Source: Streptomyces sp. NRRL S-244 | GTDB lineage: Bacteria > Actinomycetota > Actinomycetes > Streptomycetales > Streptomycetaceae | Assembly (NCBI RefSeq): GCF_000717915.1 | Contig: NZ_JOCX01000005.1 | Span: 223,182 to 287,181, forward strand | DNA: 64,000 nucleotides | Direction: 5' to 3' | Shown: one piece after another, positions 8,272-18,200 of the stretch | Position numbering within the stretch: the stretch's first letter is position 1 | Layout: each line of letters begins with the position of its first letter | Made by a program: the position numbers and the translations under genes | Notes under the pieces: model-generated | Databases searched by the model: none | What the model saw: the letters and a program-made list of their open reading frames with translations, nothing else | What the model was told of the DNA's origin: nothing

Positions 8272-8493
8272 CGCGACCGCAGGGAGCGCCCTTGACGGGC
8301 CGGCGCGAACCGGAAGGGCGGTGGGACTGACGGGAAACCCCCAAACCCACTCCGATGCGGGCCAGGGGGACACGGCTCCCCGGCGCCGGACCTGCACCCG
8401 GGGGCGGGTGGGCAGGTGCCGACCGAGCCCGGCACCTCGGGGGAGACAGCCGGCCCGCGCCGCACGCGACGTACCGCCCCCCCGCAACGTCGA
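8272..8493. other. Intergenic stretch with no recognised gene
   Basis: About 220 bases between the afsQ-operon lipoprotein and the bidirectional terminator. It is G/C-rich and lacks a convincing ribosome site plus frame on either strand. No repeat or operator was seen. Confidence 0.6.
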
Positions 8494-8523
8494 CGGCCCC
8501 CTCAGGGGGAGCTGAGGGGGCCG
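8494..8523. terminator. Bidirectional intrinsic terminator
   Basis: Perfect 12-bp inverted repeat (8494-8505 and 8512-8523) with a 6-base loop, between the convergent afsQ operon and the phosphohexomutase gene. Confidence 0.85.
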
Positions 8524-8623
8524 GACGAGGGCTGATGCCCTTGGGACTGCACCCGACGGACGGAGTCCGGTGCAGCGGCGCGGAGCCGGGGGGCTCGCCA
8601 GGGGCGAGCCGTGCGGGGCGGGG

Positions 8624-10276
8624 TCAGATGCCCATGGCCGCCGAGAGGTCCTTCTTGATTCCGTCGAGGACTTCCTGGCCGCGGACTCGGGCCGGCGCCA
8701 GGTCGGAGGCCTCGGAGACCGGGACCACGACCTCCAGGTAGCACTTGAGCTTGGGCTCGGTGCCGGAGGGGCGGCAGATCACCCGGGCCTTGTAGTCGCC
8801 CTCCAGGTGGTAGCGCAGGCCGTCCGTGGGCGGGAGCTTGTCCGTGCCCTGGTTGAGGTCCTCCGCCGAGACCACCCGCAGCCCCGCCAGCGATACCGGC
8901 GGCTCGGCCCGGAGCGCGGCCATCGCCGAGGCGATGACCGACAGGTCGGAGACGCGGACCGACAGCTGGTCGGTGTGGTGCAGGCCGTGGGCCATCGCCA
9001 GGTCGTCCAGCAGGTCGGTCAGCGTGCGGCCCTGCTCCTTGAGCTCCGAGGCCAGCTCCGCCACCAGCAGGGCGGCCGTGATGCCGTCCTTGTCGCGGAC
9101 GCCCTCGGGGTCGACGCAGTAGCCGAGCGCCTCCTCGTAGCCGTACCGCAGGCCCTCGACGCGGGCGATCCACTTGAAGCCCGTCAGGGTCTCCTCGTAG
9201 CCGACGCCCGCCGCCTCCGCGATCCGGCCCAGGAGGGACGACGAGACGATGGACTCGGCGAAGACGCCGCGGGCGCCCTTGTGGACCAGATGGGCGGCCA
9301 GCAGCGCGCCGACCTCGTCGCCGCGGAGCATCCGCCAGCCGTCCGCGGTGGGGACGGCCACCGCGCAGCGGTCCGCGTCCGGGTCGTTCGCGATCACGAT
9401 GTCGGGCTGGACCGCGGCGGCCGTCGCGAACGCCAGGTCCATCGCGCCCGGCTCCTCCGGGTTGGGGAAGGCCACCGTCGGGAACGCCGGGTCCGGCTCC
9501 GCCTGCTCGGCGACCAGCACCGGCTCCGGGAAGCCGGCCCGGGCGAAGGCCGCCAGGACGACGTCCTTGCCGACGCCGTGCATGGCCGTGTAGACGGTCC
9601 GCACGCCCCGGGGGGAGCCGGAGGTCAGGACGGCGTCGGTACGGGCCAGGTAGGCCTCCAGGACCTCGTCGCCGAGGTCCTCCCAGCCGGACTCCGGGCG
9701 GGGGACCGAGGCGAGGGTGTCCACGCGCTCGATCTCCGCAGCGATCTCGACGTCCGCGGGGGACACGATCTGCGAGCCGTCGCCGAGGTAGACCTTGTAG
9801 CCGTTGTCCCGGGGCGGGTTGTGGCTCGCGGTCACCTCGACGCCGGCGACGGCACCCAGGTGCCGTATGGCGTACGCGAGGACGGGCGTCGGCAGCGGGC
9901 GGGGCAGGACGGCGGCGCGCAGGCCCGCGCCGGTCATCACGGCGGCGGTGTCGCGGGCGAAGTCCGCGGACTTGTACCGCGCGTCGTAGCCGACGACGAC
10001 CAGGCCTCCGGCGTGGCCCTGGGCCTTGAGGTGGGCCGCGAGGCCGGCCGCGGCCCGGATGACCACGGAGCGGTTCATCCGCATCGGGCCCGCGCCGATC
10101 TCGCCGCGCAGTCCGGCCGTGCCGAACTGCAGGGTGCCGGAGAACCGGTCCGCGAGCTCCGCGACGTCCCCGGCCTCGATGAGCTTGGCCAGCTCGGCCG
10201 CCGTCTCCGGGTCCGGGTCCTCCGCCAGCCAGGCCTGCGCCCGGGTGATCAGGTCGTCCTGTTCCTGCACTGCCAC
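8624..10276 (-). CDS. Phosphohexomutase family (phosphomannomutase/phosphopentomutase-like)
   Basis: A 550-residue alpha-D-phosphohexomutase. The catalytic phosphoserine lies in TASHNP (Ser151), the Mg2+ loop DPDADR at about 298-303, and the phosphate-binding loop GTEPKLK near the C-terminus. GTG 10276 was chosen because AAGGCGGAA stands 3-11 bases upstream; a second GTG at 10270 is possible. It sits 35 bases downstream of deoD on the same strand. Family members of this length interconvert 1- and 6-phosphates of hexoses, and some act on pentoses. Beside purine nucleoside phosphorylase, conversion of (deoxy)ribose-1-phosphate to the 5-phosphate is a plausible role. M. tuberculosis has a comparable deoD-pmmB pair (from memory). 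Confidence 0.9.
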   Translation of the reverse strand: MAVQEQDDLITRAQAWLAEDPDPETAAELAKLIEAGDVAELADRFSGTLQFGTAGLRGEIGAGPMRMNRSVVIRAAAGLAAHLKAQGHAGGLVVVGYDARYKSADFARDTAAVMTGAGLRAAVLPRPLPTPVLAYAIRHLGAVAGVEVTASHNPPRDNGYKVYLGDGSQIVSPADVEIAAEIERVDTLASVPRPESGWEDLGDEVLEAYLARTDAVLTSGSPRGVRTVYTAMHGVGKDVVLAAFARAGFPEPVLVAEQAEPDPAFPTVAFPNPEEPGAMDLAFATAAAVQPDIVIANDPDADRCAVAVPTADGWRMLRGDEVGALLAAHLVHKGARGVFAESIVSSSLLGRIAEAAGVGYEETLTGFKWIARVEGLRYGYEEALGYCVDPEGVRDKDGITAALLVAELASELKEQGRTLTDLLDDLAMAHGLHHTDQLSVRVSDLSVIASAMAALRAEPPVSLAGLRVVSAEDLNQGTDKLPPTDGLRYHLEGDYKARVICRPSGTEPKLKCYLEVVVPVSEASDLAPARVRGQEVLDGIKKDLSAAMGI

Positions 10277-10311
10277 TGCTTCCGCCTTGTCTCTCGTACG
10301 GTGCCGATGCC

Positions 10312-11118
10312 TCAGATGCGGGCGAGGACCTGCGTCAGCAGCTTGCCCATGCGCGCGGCCGAGTCGCGGCCGGCCTGGAGCACCTCTTCGTGGTTCAGCG
10401 GCTCGCCGGAGATGCCCGCCGCCAGGTTGGTGACGAGGGAGATGCCGAGCACCTCGGCGCCGGCCTCGCGGGCGGCGATGGCTTCCAGCACGGTGGACAT
10501 GCCGACCAGGTCGGCGCCCATGACGCGGATCATGTTGATCTCGGCCGGGGTCTCGTAGTGCGGGCCGGGGAACTGGACGTAGACGCCCTCTTCGAGGGTC
10601 TCGTCGATCTCCTTGCACATCGCGCGCAGGCGCGGCGAGTACAGGTCGGTCAGGTCCACGAAGTTCGCGCCGACGATCGGCGAGGTGGCCGTCAGGTTGA
10701 GGTGGTCGCTGATCAGGACGGGCTGGCCGGGCTTCATGCCCTCGCGCAGGCCGCCGCAGCCGTTGGTCAGGACGACGGTCTTGCAGCCGGCGGCGACGGC
10801 GGTGCGCACGCCGTGGGCGACGGCGGCGACGCCGCGGCCCTCGTAGTAGTGGGTCCGGCCGAGGAAGACCAGCGCGCGCTTGTCGCCGATCTTGTACGAG
10901 CGGATCTTGCCGCCGTGGCCCTCGACGGCGGCGGGCGGGAAGCCCGGCAGCTCGGTGACGGGGAATTCGGCCTCGGGGGCGCCCAGCGCCTCTGCGGCGG
11001 GGGCCCAGCCGGAGCCCATGACGAGGGCGACATCGTGGGTTTCGGCGCCGGTCAGCTCACGCAGGCGGGCGGCTGCGGCGGTGGCGTCGGCGAAGGGGTC
11101 GGTAACAGATGCGTTCAC
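10312..11118 (-). CDS. deoD: Purine nucleoside phosphorylase
   Basis: A 268-residue trimeric-type (PNP/MTAP family) phosphorylase that splits purine (deoxy)nucleosides with phosphate to the base and (deoxy)ribose-1-phosphate. Seen: [16 protein letters not shown] phosphate-binding motif, [29 protein letters not shown] and [12 protein letters not shown], all typical of this class, with the base-binding asparagine in LVTNLAAGI. The start is a GTG giving VNASVTD; no strong Shine-Dalgarno stands before it, so the message may be weakly led or leaderless. The sugar mutase gene follows 35 bases on, forming a nucleoside-salvage operon that connects logically with deoC at the left end. Confidence 0.93.
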   Translation of the reverse strand: MNASVTDPFADATAAAARLRELTGAETHDVALVMGSGWAPAAEALGAPEAEFPVTELPGFPPAAVEGHGGKIRSYKIGDKRALVFLGRTHYYEGRGVAAVAHGVRTAVAAGCKTVVLTNGCGGLREGMKPGQPVLISDHLNLTATSPIVGANFVDLTDLYSPRLRAMCKEIDETLEEGVYVQFPGPHYETPAEINMIRVMGADLVGMSTVLEAIAAREAGAEVLGISLVTNLAAGISGEPLNHEEVLQAGRDSAARMGKLLTQVLARI

Positions 11119-11238
11119 GCAGACGAGCGTAGCCGAGCATTGCCTACGCGCGTAGATGGCGCAGCTCACGGTGTTCGGATCGTTGCCTTGTCGTTTCCGC
11201 CGAAACGTCCCCTCGGCCTCGGCGACGTCCCCCCGGCC

Positions 11239-11676
11239 TCAGCAGGGGCGCTTGCGGAGTTCCATCATGTAGTCGTGCGGGGCCCCGGCCGCCTCGGCCG
11301 CGTCGGCGATCTCGCCGAGGTAGCGCGCCGAGGGCAGGCCGCCCTCGTACCCGTTCAGCACGTAGCACCAGGCCGCCTCCTCGCCGTCCAGCGTGTGGAC
11401 GCGGATCCGCATCCGGCGGTAGATGTCGAGCCCGACGCCCTCCCACCGGTCCATGGAGTCCTCGTCCAGCGGCGCGATGTCGTACAGGGCGACGAACACC
11501 TGGTGGCGCGGGGCCTCGACGATCGTGGCCAGGGCGCCCTCCCACCCCATCTGCTCACCGCCGAAGGTCAGCCGCCAGTCGTTGATCCAGCCCGTGCCGC
11601 GCAGCGGCGAATGCGGAGCGCGGCGCGTCATCAGCCGCGGGTCGAGGTTGCCGGCGTACGCGGCGTAGAGCGACAT
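11239..11676 (-). CDS. Gamma-glutamylcyclotransferase-like protein
   Basis: A 145-residue single-domain protein of the gamma-glutamylcyclotransferase (GGCT/AIG2-like) fold. It begins with a YAAYAGNLDP segment matching the Y-GSN-type glycine turn, and later has LYDIAPLDEDSMDRWEGVG, where the Glu in RWEGVG occupies the position of the catalytic acid in this family. Members release 5-oxoproline from gamma-glutamyl peptides or amines. In mycothiol-using bacteria the natural substrate is unclear. It is a single gene upstream of the deoD operon with about 120 bases between. No signal peptide or membrane segment. Confidence 0.8.
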   Translation of the reverse strand: MSLYAAYAGNLDPRLMTRRAPHSPLRGTGWINDWRLTFGGEQMGWEGALATIVEAPRHQVFVALYDIAPLDEDSMDRWEGVGLDIYRRMRIRVHTLDGEEAAWCYVLNGYEGGLPSARYLGEIADAAEAAGAPHDYMMELRKRPC

Positions 11677-11861
11677 GAGGTCGAGGGTACGGGAGGGGCG
11701 GGGCGGGCCGCGTGCCCGGTCGTCCTCACGGATGGGCGGACCGGGGGAGAAGCACCTTGAAGCGTGCGGGACAATGGGGCACGGAATGCATCCCCCGGGG
11801 AGACCCCCGGAAGCCCCGGCCGGGGCGGCAGCCGGCCGGGTAGACGTGAGGCGGAGTTTTC

Positions 11862-13301
11862 GTGACCCGGATCGTGATCATCGGCGGCGGACCCGGCGGG
11901 TATGAGGCGGCCCTCGTGGGGGCCCAGCTCGGCGCGGAGGTGACCGTCGTCGACTGCGACGGCCTCGGTGGCGCCTCCGTCCTCACCGACTGCGTACCTT
12001 CCAAGACCCTCATCGCGACCGCCGAGGTCATGACGACCTTCGACTCGTCGTACGAGGAGCTCGGCATCGTCGTCGCCGACGACACCCCGCACATAGAGCA
12101 GGCCGCGCGCGTCGTCGGGGTGGACCTCGGCAAGGTGAACCGGCGCGTCAAGCGCCTCGCGCTCGCCCAGTCGCACGACATCACCGCGTCCGTCACCCGG
12201 GCCGGCGCCCGCGTCGTACGGGGCCGCGGCAAGCTCGGCGGCCCGCAGGGCATCGACGGCACGCGCGACGTCATCGTCACCGCGGCCGACGGCACCGAGA
12301 CGATCCTGACGGCCGACGCCGTGCTGATCGCGACCGGCGGCCACCCCCGCGAGATCCCGGACGCCATGCCCGACGGCGAGCGGATCCTGAACTGGACCCA
12401 GGTCTACGACCTCGACGAGCTCCCCGAGGAGCTCATCGTGGTCGGCTCGGGCGTCACCGGCGCCGAGTTCGCCGGCGCGTACCAGGCCCTCGGCTCCCGG
12501 GTGACGCTGATCTCCTCGCGCGACCGCGTGCTGCCCGGCGAGGACCCGGACGCGGCGGCCGTGCTGGAGGACGTCTTCCGGCGCCGCGGCATGAACGTCG
12601 TCGGCCGCTCCCGCGCCGAGTCCGCCAAGCGCGTCGGCGACCGGGTCGAGGTCACGCTCTCCGACGGCCGCGTCATCACCGGCACGCACTGCCTGATGGC
12701 GGTCGGCGCGATCCCGAACACCAAGGACATGAACCTGGAGGAGTCCGGGGTCCGGCTCAAGGAGTCCGGGCACATCTGGACCGACAAGGTCTCCCGTACG
12801 TCCGCGCCCGGCGTGTACGCGGCCGGCGACGTGACCGGGATCTTCGCGCTGGCCTCCGTCGCCGCCATGCAGGGCCGCATCGCGATGTACCACTTCCTCG
12901 GCGACGCGGTGGCCCCGCTGAACCTCAAGACGGTCTCGTCGAACGTGTTCACCGACCCGGAGATCGCCACTGTCGGTTACACCCAGGCCGATGTGGACGC
13001 CGGCAAGATCGACGCCCGTGTCGTGAAGCTGCCGTTGCTGCGCAACGCGCGGGCCAAGATGCAGGGCATCCGGGACGGGTTCGTGAAGCTGTTCTGCCGC
13101 CCGGGCACCGGAATCGTGGTCGGCGGCGTGGTGGTCTCCCCGCGGGCGAGCGAGCTGATCCACCCCATCTCGATCGCAGTCGACAACAACCTGACCGTCG
13201 AGCAGATCGCAAACGCGTTCACGGTGTACCCCTCGCTGTCGGGTTCGATCGCCGAGGTGGCGCGCCAGCTGCACACGCGGAAGACCGCCGGCGAGGCCTG
13301 A
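11862..13301 (+). CDS. lpdA: LpdA-type NAD(P)H-quinone dehydrogenase flavoprotein
   Basis: A 479-residue two-dinucleotide-binding-domain flavoprotein: FAD motif GGGPGGYEAA near the N-terminus, NAD(P) motif VGSGVTGAEFAGA mid-sequence, GVYAAGDVTG, and a C-terminal dimerisation domain. True dihydrolipoamide dehydrogenases carry CxxxxC; here the first cysteine position is Ser39 and only Cys44 remains (GGASVLTDCVPSK). The usual C-terminal His-Glu pair is also not obvious. This matches the LpdA (Rv3303c) type, known as a NAD(P)H:quinone oxidoreductase rather than a lipoamide enzyme. The GTG start is preceded by GAGGCGGAG. Cytosolic or membrane-associated redox role inferred. Confidence 0.87.
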   Translation: MTRIVIIGGGPGGYEAALVGAQLGAEVTVVDCDGLGGASVLTDCVPSKTLIATAEVMTTFDSSYEELGIVVADDTPHIEQAARVVGVDLGKVNRRVKRLALAQSHDITASVTRAGARVVRGRGKLGGPQGIDGTRDVIVTAADGTETILTADAVLIATGGHPREIPDAMPDGERILNWTQVYDLDELPEELIVVGSGVTGAEFAGAYQALGSRVTLISSRDRVLPGEDPDAAAVLEDVFRRRGMNVVGRSRAESAKRVGDRVEVTLSDGRVITGTHCLMAVGAIPNTKDMNLEESGVRLKESGHIWTDKVSRTSAPGVYAAGDVTGIFALASVAAMQGRIAMYHFLGDAVAPLNLKTVSSNVFTDPEIATVGYTQADVDAGKIDARVVKLPLLRNARAKMQGIRDGFVKLFCRPGTGIVVGGVVVSPRASELIHPISIAVDNNLTVEQIANAFTVYPSLSGSIAEVARQLHTRKTAGEA

Positions 13302-13310
13302 GGACGGCAA

Positions 13311-13340
13311 CCGCCCCAGGTCGAAGGGGACTTGGGGCGG
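13311..13340 (+). terminator. Intrinsic terminator after lpdA-like gene
   Basis: Twelve-bp inverted repeat with one G-U pair (13311-13322 and 13329-13340), loop of 6 bases, ten bases past the stop. Confidence 0.75.
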
Positions 13341-13475
13341 CCCCAGCGGGGGTGGAGTGACGTTCACTCAACCGCCCCGCCGCGTATACCACTAGTCGCC
13401 CTGCTTTATGGACAACTTCGGTATTCCGGCGCAAGGAGCTGAAACAAGACGGTCGTTGGGGTTACTGTCAGTTTC

Positions 13476-14432
13476 GTGTTCGCTGCAGAACGTCGCCAAT
13501 TGATTCTCGAAATGGTGCGGGCCAACGGAGCGGTGTCGCTCCGGGAGCTCGCCCGCGTCGTCCAGACCTCCGAAGTGACCGTACGGCGGGACGTGCGGGC
13601 GCTGGAGGCCGAAGGACTCCTCGACCGCCGACACGGCGGTGCGGTTTTGCCGGGCGGTTTCACGCGGGAGTCCGGATTTCCGCAAAAGTCCCATCTCGCG
13701 ACGGCGGAGAAGACCGCCATTGCCGACGTGGCGGCCGGCCTCGTCGAAGAAGGCGAGGCCGTCGTCGTCGGCGCGGGCACCACGACCCAGGAGCTGGCCC
13801 GCCGGCTCGCCCGGGTGCCCGGACTGACCGTCGTCACCAACTCGCTGCTGGTCGCGCAGGCACTGGCCCACGCGAACAGGGTGGAGGTGGTGATGACGGG
13901 CGGCACCCTCCGCGGCTCCAACTACGCGCTGGTCGGCAGCGGGGCGGAGCAGTCCCTCCAGGGGCTGCGGGTCTCCCGGGCCTTCCTGTCCGGCAGCGGC
14001 CTGACGGCGGAACGCGGTCTGTCCACGTCCAACATGCTGTCGGCGAGCGTGGACCGGGCCCTGGTCCAGGCGGCGGCGGAGGTGGTGGTCCTCGCGGACC
14101 ACACGAAGCTGGGCACCGACACCATGTTCCAGACGGTGCCGACCGATGTGATGACCCGTCTGGTCACGGACGAGCCCCCGCCGCACGACGACCGCGCGGC
14201 CACGGAACTCCAGGCCCTCGCGGACCAGGGCGTCCAGATCACCATCGCCGGCGCCGTGGCCCCCGGCGGGAACGCCGACGGCATGGCGGGCCGCCGCCCG
14301 CGCCGCGAGTCCCCCCTCCCGGTGCAGCGCCGCGGCGGCCCCACCGCTCAACTCCGCAGCGCGGGCCCCCTCCCGGACCCCCAGCCGGGGGAGCGGGAGC
14401 GCGCGAGGGTGGCGGACATGCGGCGGCGGTGA
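13476..14432 (+). CDS. DeoR-family transcriptional regulator
   Basis: A 318-residue DeoR/GlpR-type regulator. The N-terminal winged helix-turn-helix (about 1-55: RRQLILEMVRANGAVSLREL, TSEVTVRRDVRALEAEGLL) is followed by the sugar-phosphate sensor domain with VGAGTTTQELA, TNSLLVAQAL and VLADHTKLG. The last ~60 residues are a basic Arg/Pro-rich tail unlike the conserved core. GTG 13476 gives VFAAERRQ, the normal N-terminus of this family. It stands alone downstream of the lpdA-like gene. Proteins of this family usually repress sugar or nucleoside catabolic genes and respond to phosphorylated sugars. Control of deoC or deoD here is only a guess from proximity. Confidence 0.9.
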   Translation: MFAAERRQLILEMVRANGAVSLRELARVVQTSEVTVRRDVRALEAEGLLDRRHGGAVLPGGFTRESGFPQKSHLATAEKTAIADVAAGLVEEGEAVVVGAGTTTQELARRLARVPGLTVVTNSLLVAQALAHANRVEVVMTGGTLRGSNYALVGSGAEQSLQGLRVSRAFLSGSGLTAERGLSTSNMLSASVDRALVQAAAEVVVLADHTKLGTDTMFQTVPTDVMTRLVTDEPPPHDDRAATELQALADQGVQITIAGAVAPGGNADGMAGRRPRRESPLPVQRRGGPTAQLRSAGPLPDPQPGERERARVADMRRR

Positions 14433-14495
14433 GGAGCGTGTGCGGCGCCGCGATCTGTCGGAGTTTCTACCGCCATATCTACGCGGCTGGCAGAA

Positions 14496-14524
14496 ACGGG
14501 TCGCCGGAAGATCCGGCGACCCGT
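14496..14524. terminator. Bidirectional terminator at edge of RHS locus
   Basis: Perfect 13-bp inverted repeat (14496-14508 and 14512-14524) around a tight 3-base loop, between the convergent DeoR and immunity-candidate genes. It marks the boundary between core DNA and the accessory locus. Confidence 0.8.
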
Positions 14525-14545
14525 CACTTGATCAGCGCTTGCCGA

Positions 14546-14881
14546 TCATGAGCTGCTTGAGCGGTGCTCCTCCTCTGCCAGCTTTCGGGCAAAGGCGACA
14601 CGGCGGTTCAGCAATTCCACCCACATGTTGTCTGTGTTCAGTGGGTAGTCTGCCGTCTGAGCGCTTGGTGCGGTCTCGATCACATGTAGCAAAGTCATCG
14701 AGAGGCCGAAGCAGTCGTCGGAGCCGAAGATCGTTGTCAGAGCCTGAGCTTCTTCATCCGTGACCGGTTCCGGGATCTGCTCGAGCAGGTGCTCTGTCTC
14801 AGTGATCTCCTCTACAGGGGCTTCCTCGGACGGGAACGGGCCTGCGTCAAGTAGATCCTGAACTTCCTTTCGGATTCCCAT
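14546..14881 (-). CDS. Candidate immunity protein for the RHS toxin
   Basis: A 111-residue acidic cytosolic protein with no signal peptide or membrane segment. The first half is Glu-rich (SEEAPVEEITETEHLLEQ); the second has an FGSDDCFGLSMTLLHVIETAP stretch and a helical basic C-terminus. It begins 8 bases after the RHS gene on the same strand, exactly where polymorphic-toxin immunity genes sit. A sampled 60-base stretch (14641-14700) is 57 percent GC by hand count, clearly lower than neighbouring core genes. Assignment as immunity protein rests on position, size and composition; I do not recognise a named immunity family with certainty. Its expected job is to bind and block the nuclease-like tip. 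Confidence 0.72.
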   Translation of the reverse strand: MGIRKEVQDLLDAGPFPSEEAPVEEITETEHLLEQIPEPVTDEEAQALTTIFGSDDCFGLSMTLLHVIETAPSAQTADYPLNTDNMWVELLNRRVAFARKLAEEEHRSSSS

Positions 14882-14889
14882 GTGATCCC

Positions 14890-15246
14890 CTAGATCATTC
14901 CGATGCGCCGATAGTAAGCCATCATCTCCAGGATTCCCTTGTTGAAGTAGCTGGCGTCGTTGTACTGCAATTTCCCTATTCGGCGCATGTCCCAGATGTC
15001 CATGGCGAGCACCGTCCTGAAGGGAAGGTTGGCGTCTGCCCGCTTGGTCGCACCGCCTCGGCCCCCGTAGGTACGGGTCAGCTTGTGATCCTCACGCTTC
15101 ATCACCACGGCACCACCGTCCTTGCGGTCGGTGTGTTCGAGGGCGGCCTGCGGCATGTGGTGGGCCTCCAGGCCATCGCCGGGCACACCCGGGTCCAAGT
15201 CGCCGAAGCGCCCACCATCGTTTTCGTACACAACCTTGCACGAGGC
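14890..15246 (-). other. RHS toxin tip, AHH/HNH-nuclease-like domain
   Basis: The last 118 residues follow the HINT end (VHN|A). They contain GDGLEAHHMPQ, with adjacent histidines at about 2340-2341 like the AHH motif of HNH/endonuclease VII-type toxins, then a VVMKREDHKLTRTYGGRG stretch carrying a further histidine and basic residues. The first 60 bases read from the gene's 3' end (14881-14940) are 50 percent GC by hand count. Nuclease activity is inferred from the motif and not proven. Confidence 0.65.
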
Positions 15247-18200
15247 GTTGTGGACCAAGATGGGCGAGGATCCCGCAAGCACGTAGTAGGTGTGCTTCGA
15301 AGCCACCGTGAGGTTGTGGACCTTCTTCTGCTCGGTCCACCGCTTGACCTCGGTGACTTGCACCCAGCTGCCCGAGGACGTGCGCAGCCACTGACCGGCG
15401 CTGAGGTCGGTGGCGTTAAGCCACTTGCCCATGGACGGGACCCAGAACGGGTGGCCGTCTGTGGCGGTGAGGTGTTCGGTGGCTTCGCCCTTCGCGCCGT
15501 CGGTGTCGATTGTTATCTCGACCAGCTTCTTCTGGCCCTCACCGATGATCAAAGCTGCGACGGATTCGCCGGTAGTGGCGCCCGTCTCAGCCTCGGTGGC
15601 CAGGACCTTGTCCTCGAGTCGTACGTCCTCGATGGGCTTCGCTGAGCCGTCGGCCATCAGGACCTGCGTACCGGGTACGAAGCTGTTGCAGCCCTCGTTC
15701 GTCTGAGAGCCGCCGGAATCGTCTTCCTTGCCCTTCGACTTCTTCGGCTCGTCGCCCTTCTTCGCCTCCGACGACTTCGACGCCTTGCCGTCGCCGTCGG
15801 CCTTCTTGGCCTTCGTCGCGGAGGACTTGCCTTGCTTGGCCGCCGTAGCCTTGGCTTCGTCGGCCTTCTTCGCGGCCGCAGCTGCTGCCTCTTGGACCCT
15901 TCTTCGGGCCGCTGCGGCCTCCTCCTCCAGTTTTCTCGCGCGTTCGGCGGCTTCCTCTATCTGCCGTTTCCACTCGGCCAGGTCCTCGGCGTACTTGGCC
16001 ATCGCCTGCTGGTAGCGCTCGACCCGCCTGAGGATGTCTCGCGCCAGGGCGAGTTTGTGCGACCAGCTGTTGAAGGCATCCCACGCACGGTCCAGTGCCT
16101 TCAGGATGCGCTTGGCACGGCCCGCGAAGGGCAATGCCGCATCCAGGGCGAGGCCGGCGCACGCGCCCCAGTCGCCGCCCAGGCAGTCGCGGATGTCGTT
16201 GTACCCCGAGGCGTCCTTCAGGATGCCCATCGCGACTTCGAGCGCGATGTCCAGGGCACTCTTGCCCTGGATCATGTTCGCCCAGGCCGCCTCGGCGTCC
16301 GAGAAGTCCTTGATCGGCATCGTAGGAGGCGCGATCGACAGGCCGCTGGGGTCGCTGAACGTCACCGGCGAGTTGTTCGCGTAGACGTACGGGTTCATCT
16401 GTTTGGGCTCGTTGTAGTCGACGATGGGGTCGACCGACTGGAACCGGCCTGTCGCAGGGTCGTACTCACGTGCACCTAGATGCACGAGCCCGGTGGTCTC
16501 GTCTACCTCTCCGCCGACGAAGCCCTTCTTGCCGGGCCACAGCGAGGGGGCCGCACCGCGGACCTCGCCATACGGTGTGAACTTGCGCCGGGTGACCGCC
16601 ATGGTGGTGGCGTCCACGGTCGTGGTCGCTGTGCCGTTGTGGTCGGCCATCAGGTACGACGTCGTGATGACGCCGTCCTTGGCCGTCTTGACCATCGTCG
16701 GGCCGGCCGGGTGGCCGTAGTAACGCGTGCTCTCCAGCTTGCCCGCCGCCGTGAGCTTGACCTCGGTGCCCGGCAGGTAAAGCGTCGTGCCCGACGGCTC
16801 ACGCTTGATCAGGCGGCTGCCGCCGGCGTCGTAGACGAAGTCCGTCGCCTCCGCACCCTTGGTGACCTTCGTCAGCTGACCCGAGGCGTCCCATTCCAGA
16901 TTCTGGGTGTCGCCCTGGATGGTGCGGGTTTTGGTGTTGCCTGCCGCATCGTAGGTGTAGGACTCGGTACGGGCGCCGCCCGGGCCGGTGGTGTCGACCT
17001 TCTTCAGACCGTTCGCACCGGCCTGACCAGCCGTGCCGTAGGTGTAGGTGCGGGTGACGTCCTTGGTGAGGTCACCGATCGGGGAATGCTGGACTTCCTT
17101 GGTGCGGTTGCCCGCTGCGTCGAAGCTGTACGAGCTCCAGTACGCGCTCGGACCACCGACCTGGGGCTTGGAGCCGGGGCCGGCCGCGTTCGGCTGGGCC
17201 GCGCAGTCGTCCGTAGCCGTCCAGGCCTCGTTCATGCGGCGCAGATAGTCGTACGCGAAGCACTGCACGTCGGCAGTGGCGGCCGGGCCTTCCTTGTCGG
17301 TGACCTTCAGGATGTTGCCGACAGCGTCGTAGTCGTATGACGTGTCGTTGATCCGGCTGGGCGACTGCTCTTTGTCGTTGACCGTCCGGGTGAGAAGGCG
17401 TGTCTGCTCGTCGTAGAAGTTCGTCGAGTAGACCTGGGATCCGGCCGGGCCGGACTCCGTGCGCAGCACGTCGCCCATCGGCGAATAGTCAACATTGCCG
17501 ACGAAGGTCTTGCCCTGGACGCCCATGATGGTGGGCAGTTCCAGGTGGTTGTACTTCATGGTGGTCGTTTCGGCGGGCAGTCCACCGATTGCGGGCTGAC
17601 TCGTCCACGCCGTCAGGCCAGTGTTGGGCCGATAGCCGTTGGCGAAGCTGTACGAACCGGCGAGGGCACCCTCCGACGCGGGAATGGTGATCTTCGAGCC
17701 CGTCGGGCGGTACTCGCTGTCGTAGCCGGTGATCTCTTGCGTGTAGGCGTTGCCGTTGACATAGCGTGTCGAGGACACCGGCAGGCCGACGGCACCCGGA
17801 AGGGTGTCGTACGTGGTCGAGGTGAGCTTCGGGCCGGTCACCGAGCCGTCATGGGTGGCAACGACGCGGCCCAGGTCGTCGTACTCCGGGGCGATGACCT
17901 TTCCGCGTGCGTCTGTCGTGGTCGCCAGCCGGTCGCCCTGGCCGTACGTCATCGTCGTCGTGCCCTTGTCAGGGTCCGTCTGCTTGGTCTGGCGACCGCG
18001 GATGTCGTACTCGAAGCCCCACTTGTCGCCCGCCTGGTTGACGACCGACTCCAGCGCCCCGCGCTGGTTGTACGCGTACGTCGTCTTGTCGTACGCCCCC
18101 GTCGGCGAGTCCGAGCGGAAGAAGCGCAGCTCCGTCTTGCGGCCCGCGCCGTCGAGGAAGGCCCGGGTCGGGGTCTCGCCCTTCGGGGGGTCGACGGTGA

